NCBI GenBank assembly: GCA_017466455.1
Contig: JAFTUD010000032.1
Span: forward strand, 1-10,997
Length of the DNA: 10,997 nucleotides
Reading direction: 5' to 3'
Origin: Clostridia bacterium
Lineage (GTDB): Bacteria > Bacillota_A > Clostridia > Oscillospirales > CAG-272
In this document: positions 5,866-10,997 of the stretch, one piece after another
How positions within the stretch are numbered: position 1 is the first letter of the stretch
Layout of the letters: every line of letters begins with the position of its first letter
Program-made: the position numbers and the translations under genes
The notes under the pieces: model-generated
What the model was told of the DNA's origin: nothing
The model's input: only the letters and a program-made list of their open reading frames with translations
Databases searched by the model: none

Positions 5866-6327
5866 ATGAAATCGGCAAAAAGCATTGTCGCTGAGGTTAG
5901 TGAGCTTGCGTTGCCCGTTGCGAGGGAGCTCGGCTATGAGATTTGGGATGTTGAGTTTGAGCGCATCGGTGCTGAATACCACCTTACAATAACCATTGAC
6001 AGCGAAAACGGAATAGGCATTGAGGACTGCGAAAGAATGTCAAGGGCTATTGACCCCGTGCTTGATGAGCATGACCCGATTAAGGAGGAATATCACCTTG
6101 ATGTATCCTCACCGGGAATTGAAAGGGTAATAAAAAACGATACGCACCTGACAAAATGCACGGGCGAGGTAATAATCGCCAAGCTTTACGCACCTATTGA
6201 GGGACAAAAGGCAATCGTTGGCACACTCGTGTCGTTTGATAGCGAGAGCATAACAGTAAAGGGCGAGAGCGAAATACAAATACCAAGAAAATCAATAGCA
6301 AAAATGAACATATATTTTGAATTTTAA
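5866..6327 (+). CDS. rimP: Ribosome maturation factor RimP
   Basis: RimP binds the 30S subunit and helps its maturation, probably during assembly of the S12-containing region. The 153-residue product shows the two-domain layout: an N-terminal part with LGYEIWDVEFER (about 23-34) and the signature YHLDVSSPGIERVI (about 76-89), then an SH3-like C-terminal domain ending in MNIYFEF. The ATG at 5866 has AGGAGG five bases upstream; the frame is open further back, but only through the leader hairpin and promoter, so longer starts are rejected. It is the first gene of the operon. The nusA ribosome binding site overlaps its stop codon, so nusA is only 11 bases away. Confidence 0.95.
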   Translation: MKSAKSIVAEVSELALPVARELGYEIWDVEFERIGAEYHLTITIDSENGIGIEDCERMSRAIDPVLDEHDPIKEEYHLDVSSPGIERVIKNDTHLTKCTGEVIIAKLYAPIEGQKAIVGTLVSFDSESITVKGESEIQIPRKSIAKMNIYFEF

Positions 6328-6338
6328 GGAGTGGAAAA

Positions 6339-7406
6339 ATGAACAAAGAATTTTTTGAAGCACTTGACCTTCTCGAAAGAGAAAAGCAAATTCCAAAGCA
6401 ATACATGATTGAAAAGGTACAGGCTGCGCTTGCTGCCGCTTGTAAGAGGGAGTTTGGAATCGCAAGCCTCAGCGTTGTAATCGACGCTGAAAAGGAGGAT
6501 ATGAAGGTATACCGTAAGTACACCATCGTTGCCGAGGTTGAGGATCCAAATACTGAAATCACAAAGGCGCAAATCGAGGCTCTTGAGGCTCAAAGAAAGG
6601 CAGCGGGAATTAAGCATAAGACCCGTTCAAGAAAGCGTAGCATAGGCGCAGACTATGAATATGAGCTTCATACAAAGGAGTTCCGCCGTCTTAGCGCGCA
6701 AAACGCAAAGCAGGTAATCGTTCAGGCGATAAGAGAATTTGAAAAGCAAAGGCAAACCAAGGAATATGAGGAAAAGCGCGGTGAAATTATGAGCGCTGTC
6801 GTAACCAAGGTTGAGGACAGCACAGGAAATGTTGTAGTAGATACAGGCATTTCACAGGCAGTTCTTTTGAAGGCGGAGCAAATCCCCGGCGAGACACTAA
6901 GGGTTGATGACAGAATTAAGGTTTACGCCCTTCAGGTAAATTCCCAAGGCGATAAGGGACCGCTTGTTTCACTTACAAGAGTTCATCCCTCACTTGTAAA
7001 GCGTCTTTTTGAGCTTGAGGTTCCCGAAATTCAGGACGGAACTGTTATTGTAAGAAGCATTTGCCGTGAGGCAGGCTCAAGAACAAAGATCTCCGTATAT
7101 TCAAGAGATGCCGAGGTTGACGCAGTAGGCGCTTGCATCGGTAATCGCGGTGCGAGAATTAACGCAGTAGTAAATGAGCTTAACGGCGAAAAGATTGATG
7201 TTATTCCATATAACGATGACCCGTGCGAGTATATCAAGAGCGCGCTTCTTCCCGCAACCGTTAAGAGTGTTGATATAGTTGGCGACCGTGAGGCAAGAGC
7301 TATTGTAGATGCTGACCAGCTCTCTCTTGCAATCGGTAAGCAGGGACAAAACGCCCGTCTTGCCGCACGACTTACAGGCTTTAAGATTGATATAAAGAGC
7401 GAGTAG
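6339..7406 (+). CDS. nusA: Transcription termination/antitermination protein NusA
   Basis: NusA binds RNA polymerase and nascent RNA, promoting pausing and intrinsic termination. The 355-residue product has the N-terminal polymerase-binding domain (about 1-145), an S1 domain (about 148-212) and two KH domains with intact GxxG loops, GNRG (268-271) and GKQG (333-336), ending soon after the conserved IDIKSE. This is the short Firmicutes form, without the acidic repeats of proteobacterial NusA. Compared from memory with Bacillus NusA, the N-terminal domain has about 14 extra residues near 78-103, including a very basic KHKTRSRKR (92-100). AAGGAG lies 7 bases before the ATG and overlaps the rimP stop. 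NusA could control its own operon through the leader hairpin. Confidence 0.96.
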   Translation: MNKEFFEALDLLEREKQIPKQYMIEKVQAALAAACKREFGIASLSVVIDAEKEDMKVYRKYTIVAEVEDPNTEITKAQIEALEAQRKAAGIKHKTRSRKRSIGADYEYELHTKEFRRLSAQNAKQVIVQAIREFEKQRQTKEYEEKRGEIMSAVVTKVEDSTGNVVVDTGISQAVLLKAEQIPGETLRVDDRIKVYALQVNSQGDKGPLVSLTRVHPSLVKRLFELEVPEIQDGTVIVRSICREAGSRTKISVYSRDAEVDAVGACIGNRGARINAVVNELNGEKIDVIPYNDDPCEYIKSALLPATVKSVDIVGDREARAIVDADQLSLAIGKQGQNARLAARLTGFKIDIKSE

Positions 7407-7447
7407 TTACAGTTTCATAAACAAAAAGGAACAGGAGGGCTCATTCA

Positions 7448-7708
7448 ATGGTTAAGAAAATACCGATGAGAAAATGCCTCGGCTGTATGCAGTCATTCCC
7501 CAAAAACGAGCTGATAAGAGTAGTTCGTACCCCCGAGGGCGAGATATGTATTGACCTTAAGGGCAAAATGTCGGGCAGGGGCGCATATATTTGTAGAAGT
7601 GAGGCGTGTCTTAAAAAGGCAATAAAGGCTAAAAGGCTTCAAAATAACCTTGACTCCCAAATTTCAGAGGAGCTTCAGGCGGAGCTTTTAAAGGAGTTAA
7701 ATAAGTGA
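7448..7708 (+). CDS. ylxR: YlxR (RnpM) family RNA-binding protein
   Basis: This encodes an 86-residue protein of the YlxR/DUF448 family, a small RNA-binding protein usually placed between nusA and infB. The Bacillus protein has been reported to bind RNase P RNA and modulate its activity (renamed RnpM). The family signatures are clear: PMRKCLGC (6-13), ELIRVVR (21-27) and SGRGAYIC (42-49). Four cysteines (C10, C13, C49, C54) sit in a CxxC...CxxxxC pattern that could bind a metal; this is inference. AGGAGG lies 9 bases before the ATG. It overlaps ylxQ at GTGA. Confidence 0.94.
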   Translation: MVKKIPMRKCLGCMQSFPKNELIRVVRTPEGEICIDLKGKMSGRGAYICRSEACLKKAIKAKRLQNNLDSQISEELQAELLKELNK

Positions 7709-8013
7709 ACAAATTTCTATTGATGCTTGGACTGTGTAAGAGGGCAGGCAAGGTGCAAATAGGCACACCGCAGGTTGTTGAGGCGGTACAAAAGAGGACT
7801 GCTAAGGCGGTTTTCTATGCCTGTGATGCCTCGGCTAACACAAGAAAAAGAATAACGGATAAATGCGCGTTTTACGGAGTAGAATGTATAGAGGTGGAGT
7901 ATAGCTCGCAGGAGCTTTCCCACGCACTCGGTAAAAGCGGAAGCGTGTGCGCAGTCGGCATAATGGATGAAGGCTTTCTTAAGCAGCTAATGGGTCTGTT
8001 AAACAAAAACTAA
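7705..8013 (+). CDS. ylxQ: YlxQ, L7Ae-family (L30e-fold) RNA-binding protein
   Basis: This encodes a 102-residue protein of the L7Ae/L30e/S12e/Gadd45 superfamily, whose members bind kink-turn RNA. Recognisable segments are [21 protein letters not shown] (about 7-27), [18 protein letters not shown] (40-57) and the C-terminal AVGIMDEGF. It starts with GTG at 7705, four bases before the end of ylxR, so GTGA contains both the start and the TGA stop; AAGGAG lies 8 bases upstream. Translational coupling with ylxR is likely. The exact RNA target of YlxQ is not established. Confidence 0.93.
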   Translation: MNKFLLMLGLCKRAGKVQIGTPQVVEAVQKRTAKAVFYACDASANTRKRITDKCAFYGVECIEVEYSSQELSHALGKSGSVCAVGIMDEGFLKQLMGLLNKN

Positions 8014-8032
8014 GAGAAACGAGGTAACGAAT

Positions 8033-10801
8033 ATGGCAGATACAAGAATAAAATCAGTCGCAAAGGACTTTGGAATGGATATAAAGGCGTTTAGCGAGCT
8101 TGCGTCAGAGCTGTTTCCAAGCGCAAAGCTCGGGGAGGATGTTGACCCCGCGCTTATGAACGCGCTTCTTGATAAGCTTACCGCATCGGTGAGCAGTGTT
8201 AGCCTTGATAAATACTTAGCTAATGAAACCGATATCCCCGCAGGAGAAAAGAAGGTGAGCAAGAAGGCTAAGGCAGAGGCGGAAGCTAAGGCTAAAGCGG
8301 AAGCAGAAGCAAAGGCTAAAGCAGAGGCGGAAGCTAAGGCTAAGGCAGAGGCAAAGGCTAAAGCAGAGGCAGAGGCTAAGGCTAAGGCAGAGGCAGAGGC
8401 TAAGGCTAAAGCGGAAGCAGAGGCTAAGGCTAAGGCAGAAGCTGAAGCAAAGGCTAAAGCGGAAGCTGAAGCAAAGGCTAAGGCTTCAGAGCAAAAGGGC
8501 AACGCACAGCAAAGAAACGACTTTTCCAAGGGCGAGCAAAGAGGCAACCAAAGGGGCGACTTCCAAAGAAACGATAAATTTGACAGAAATCAAAGACCCG
8601 AGAGGGATAATAAATTTGACCGTGACTCAAAATTTGACCGCGATAACAGATTCGACCGCGACGGTAAATTCGATCGCGATAGTAAATTCGACCGCGACGG
8701 CAAGGGTGATAAGTTCTCAAGGGATAATCAAAGGGGTCAGAACGGCGACTTTAATAAGAAGCGCGATGACCGTCAGAAGCAGGGTCAGGGCGAGAGCAAT
8801 CTCGTAGAGATTAGAAAGAAGACAGGCACGACAAGAGTTGTTGATACCCGTTCAAGCGCGAACTACGACCAATCCAAGTATGATGATAACAGAATAGATA
8901 ACTACGGCTCGTACGACAACTACGGCTCGGGCAAGCAAAAGCTCAAAAAGCAGAATAACCGCGCTCAGCAGGAGGGTGGCTTCTCTAAGAAGGATAAGGA
9001 GCGTCAGGCTCAGGAGAAGGCAAAGAGAGCAATATTTGAAAAGGCAAAGAATACTCAGCTTTCAATCACTGTCCCCGATGAAATCACCGTTGGTGAGCTT
9101 GCATCCCGTCTGAAGGTAACCGCAAGCGAGGTTATCAAGCGCCTTATGCTTATGGGCGTTATGGCGACAGTAAACCAAATAGTTGACTATGATACCGCAT
9201 ATCTTATCGCCGATGAGCTTGGCGCAAAGGTTACAAAGGAAGTGGTAGTAACCATCGAGGAAAAGCTCTTTGACGATACAGAGGACGATGCGTCAAATCT
9301 TGTGGAGCGTGCGCCCGTTGTATGCGTAATGGGACATGTTGACCACGGTAAGACATCAGTGCTTGACGCAATCAGAAACGCAAATGTAACCGCAGGCGAG
9401 GCAGGCGGAATTACTCAGCATATCGGTGCGTACAGTGTAAATATTAACGGAAAGCCAATCACATTCCTTGACACCCCCGGACACGAGGCGTTTACGGCTA
9501 TGCGTCTGCGCGGTGCGATGGCTACCGATATTGCAATTATCGTTGTCGCAGCAGATGACGGAATTATGCCTCAGACAGTAGAGGCTATCAATCACGCTAA
9601 GGCAGCAGGCGTTGATATCATCGTAGCAATCAATAAAATGGATAAGCCAACCGCAAATCCCGACGCGGTTAAGCAAACGCTAACTCAATACGACCTCGTT
9701 CCCGAGGAGTGGGGCGGTGATGTAATTTGCGTACCTGTATCCGCAAAAACAAGATTCGGTCTTGACGACCTTCTTGAAACAGTCCTTCTCGTTGCCGAGG
9801 TTAAGGAGCTAAAGGCTAACCCCAACCGCCGTGCAAAGGGTATTGTTATTGAGGCGAAGCTTGATAAGGGTCGCGGACCTGTTGCAACCGTTCTTGTTCA
9901 AAACGGAACACTTAAGAGTGGCGATGTCGTAATCGCGGGAACAAGCGTAGGACATGTAAGAGCTATGACCGACCATAACGGTAAGGTGGTTAAGGTAGCA
10001 GGACCGAGCGTGCCTGTTGAAATCATCGGTCTTGCCGAGGTTCCGCTTGCTGGTGATGAGTTTAACGCGGTTGAGGATGAGAGAATGGCAAGGGAGCTTG
10101 CCGAAAAGCGCCGTGCAAGGGCTAAGGAGGAGCAGTTCAAGGCTAATGCTAAGCTCAACCTTGATGATTTGTTCGCTCAGATTAACGAGGGCGCAAAGGA
10201 AATCAATGTTATCGTTAAAGCCGATGTTGGCGGAAGCGCAGAGGCAGTTAAGGCGTCACTTGTTAAGCTCTCAAATGCCGAGGTTAAGGTCAGCGTAATT
10301 CACACAGGTGTTGGCGGAATTACCGAAAGCGATGTTATGCTCGCTGCCGCATCAAACGCAGTTATCGTTGGCTTCAATGTCCGCCCCGATAAGAGCGCTA
10401 TTGACTCCGCGGCAAGACAAAATGTAGATATCAGAACACATAGAATTATTTACGAAATCATTGAGGAAATGGAAGCCGCAATGAAGGGAATGCTCGCTCC
10501 AACCTATAAAGAGGTTATAAACGGTCATGCCGAGGTAAGACAGACAATCAGAGTTCCAAATGTCGGCACAATCGCAGGATGCTACATTCAAGACGGAAAG
10601 GTTACCCGTCAATCTCAAATCCGTGTTCTCCGTGACGGCGTCGTAATATTTGAGGATAAGATTTCCTCACTTAAGCGCTTTAAGGACGACGCAAAGGAGG
10701 TTGCCGCAGGCTATGAGTGTGGTGTAGGACTTGAAAAGTTCAACGACATCAAGGAGGGCGACATCCTCGAGGCATTCGTTATGGAAGAGGTCGCAAGATA
10801 A
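8033..10801 (+). CDS. infB: Translation initiation factor IF-2
   Basis: This GTPase brings formyl-Met-tRNA to the 30S subunit and promotes 50S joining. The 922-residue product has a short N-terminal segment resembling an IF2_N fold (1-30), a lysine/alanine/glutamate repeat (77-151), a charged xKFDRD repeat region (about 181-231), a canonical IF2_N domain (about 351-402), the GTPase domain and domains II-IV. GTPase motifs are intact: GHVDHGKT (434-441), GGITQHIGA (458-466), DTPGH (480-484), NKMD (534-537) and SAK (570-572). Domain II begins near 600 and domain IV ends at the C-terminus. The ATG at 8033 has a modest GAGGT seven bases upstream. It is the last gene of the operon, followed by a strong terminator. 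Confidence 0.97.
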   Translation: MADTRIKSVAKDFGMDIKAFSELASELFPSAKLGEDVDPALMNALLDKLTASVSSVSLDKYLANETDIPAGEKKVSKKAKAEAEAKAKAEAEAKAKAEAEAKAKAEAKAKAEAEAKAKAEAEAKAKAEAEAKAKAEAEAKAKAEAEAKAKASEQKGNAQQRNDFSKGEQRGNQRGDFQRNDKFDRNQRPERDNKFDRDSKFDRDNRFDRDGKFDRDSKFDRDGKGDKFSRDNQRGQNGDFNKKRDDRQKQGQGESNLVEIRKKTGTTRVVDTRSSANYDQSKYDDNRIDNYGSYDNYGSGKQKLKKQNNRAQQEGGFSKKDKERQAQEKAKRAIFEKAKNTQLSITVPDEITVGELASRLKVTASEVIKRLMLMGVMATVNQIVDYDTAYLIADELGAKVTKEVVVTIEEKLFDDTEDDASNLVERAPVVCVMGHVDHGKTSVLDAIRNANVTAGEAGGITQHIGAYSVNINGKPITFLDTPGHEAFTAMRLRGAMATDIAIIVVAADDGIMPQTVEAINHAKAAGVDIIVAINKMDKPTANPDAVKQTLTQYDLVPEEWGGDVICVPVSAKTRFGLDDLLETVLLVAEVKELKANPNRRAKGIVIEAKLDKGRGPVATVLVQNGTLKSGDVVIAGTSVGHVRAMTDHNGKVVKVAGPSVPVEIIGLAEVPLAGDEFNAVEDERMARELAEKRRARAKEEQFKANAKLNLDDLFAQINEGAKEINVIVKADVGGSAEAVKASLVKLSNAEVKVSVIHTGVGGITESDVMLAAASNAVIVGFNVRPDKSAIDSAARQNVDIRTHRIIYEIIEEMEAAMKGMLAPTYKEVINGHAEVRQTIRVPNVGTIAGCYIQDGKVTRQSQIRVLRDGVVIFEDKISSLKRFKDDAKEVAAGYECGVGLEKFNDIKEGDILEAFVMEEVAR
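8261..8485 (+). repeat. 24-base tandem repeat inside infB (KAKAEAEA units)
   Basis: Residues 77-151 of IF-2 are eight full 8-residue units KAKAEAEA, one shortened unit lacking EA (102-107) and a partial last unit. At the DNA level each unit is 24 bases and differs by silent changes (GCA/GCT/GCG, GAA/GAG), so the array is old enough to have diverged. A long open frame on the opposite strand here is a by-product of this composition. Confidence 0.9.
8573..8725 (+). repeat. 18-base repeats inside infB (xKFDRD units)
   Basis: Residues 193-222 are five consecutive six-residue units of the form x-(K/R)-FDRD, with related degenerate units on both sides (FDRN at 183-186, KFSRD at 227-231). The stretch is highly charged and probably disordered. 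It joins the KAKAEAEA repeat to the remainder of the N-terminal extension. Confidence 0.85.
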
Positions 10802-10828
10802 TACCGCGCTATCATAAATCTAAAATAG

Positions 10829-10861
10829 AAAAGGATTTGCCCGTATCGGCAAATCCTTTTT
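10829..10861 (+). terminator. Intrinsic terminator after infB
   Basis: A perfect 13-bp stem (10829-10841 with 10848-10860, core GGATTTGCC/GGCAAATCC) with a six-base loop ends in a T run. It begins 28 bases after the infB stop codon. It marks the end of the operon at infB, without rbfA. Confidence 0.9.
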
Positions 10862-10883
10862 ATTGGAGTCTTTAGCGAAAATA

Positions 10884-10997
10884 AACCACCAGTTAAACTG
10901 GTGAGGGTAAAAAATCTTTAGATACAAGTAAAAAAAGAGACCTCCTATGATATAATGATAAAGGTTCGCCAACCGTATCAAAAAACATAGGAGGAAT
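10884..10997 (+). mobile_element. Probable left end of an IS200/IS605-type element (transposase beyond the window)
   Basis: After the infB terminator a stem CACCAGT/ACTGGTG with a bulged A (10886-10905) is followed by a promoter and by a large imperfect hairpin (10941-10994) that encloses an AGGAGG ribosome binding site at the window edge. A subterminal stem-loop plus a sequestered transposase ribosome binding site is the known layout of IS200-type ends, and the region looks to me like sequence upstream of a clostridial IS200 tnpA. No coding sequence is visible; the start codon would lie just past 10997. The exact element boundary is not determined. It could instead be the leader of another regulated gene. 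Confidence 0.5.
10941..10994 (+). promoter_or_regulatory. Extended -10 promoter inside a ribosome-binding-site-hiding hairpin
   Basis: CCTCCTATG (10941-10949) is perfectly complementary to CATAGGAGG (10986-10994), which contains the AGGAGG ribosome binding site. Inside, TGATA/TATCA (10956-10960 with 10976-10980) and GGTT/AACC (10963-10966 with 10971-10974) extend the stem. A perfect TATAAT (10951-10956) with TG at 10948-10949 lies within it; no good -35 is seen. Transcripts from this promoter would start near 10963 and lack the anti-Shine-Dalgarno arm, whereas read-through transcripts would contain it and be poorly translated. Confidence 0.65.

Noticed and set aside
7999..8547. 182-codon open frame on the minus strand, rich in Ala, Ser, Leu and Phe
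   Set aside because: It is the reverse reading of the [14 protein letters not shown] repeat in infB. The repetitive sequence lacks stops on the other strand; there is no ribosome binding site or family match.
10869..10921. Direct repeat TCTTTAG at 10869-10875 and 10915-10921 as a target-site duplication
   Set aside because: Seven A/T-rich bases 46 apart within one end of the element can be chance, and IS200/IS605 elements do not make target duplications.

Overview
The window looks like chromosomal DNA of an anaerobic, probably gut-associated Clostridia (Oscillospirales or a related order). This rests on inference from the gene set, not on any database match: the Firmicutes-type rimP-nusA-ylxR-ylxQ-infB operon, strong AGGAGG ribosome binding sites, TTGCAA/TATAAT-type promoters, A/T-rich spacers, a PC4/YdbC-like small protein and a cysteine-rich small protein of a type I associate with Clostridia. 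All gene-length reading frames are intact and most are core housekeeping genes.

Layout. The left half is read from the minus strand. From the divergent promoter region near 5700 towards the left: a CPBP-family membrane protease-like protein (5629-4694), cysteinyl-tRNA synthetase cysS (4675-3257) and a 58-residue cysteine-containing protein (3207-3031) probably form one unit. tRNA-dihydrouridine synthase (2722-1748) and an EamA/DMT transporter (1747-821) form a second unit with no gap. A single PC4-like ssDNA-binding protein (450-229) has its own promoter and terminator. The right half is read from the plus strand: rimP (5866), nusA (6339), ylxR (7448), ylxQ (7705, overlapping ylxR) and infB (8033-10801). 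They share one strong extended -10 promoter, a terminator-like leader hairpin and an intrinsic terminator after infB. These five act in 30S maturation, transcription elongation/termination, RNA binding and translation initiation. rbfA, which commonly follows infB, is not there. Beyond the terminator, the last ~120 bases look like the left end of an IS200/IS605-type element whose transposase would start just outside the window.

The most unusual material is between the minus-strand genes. Three intergenic arrays (about 22-177, 650-820 and 2841-3031) consist of the 7-mer CGATATG alternating with small hairpins, four per array. Two arrays share a block that is 94/95 identical; the third keeps the linker and the architecture but has entirely different hairpin sequences. 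All three end in a related GC-rich module, and two abut the stop codon of a minus-strand operon that has no canonical U-tract terminator. I cannot name this repeat family; it is the best candidate here for something undescribed.
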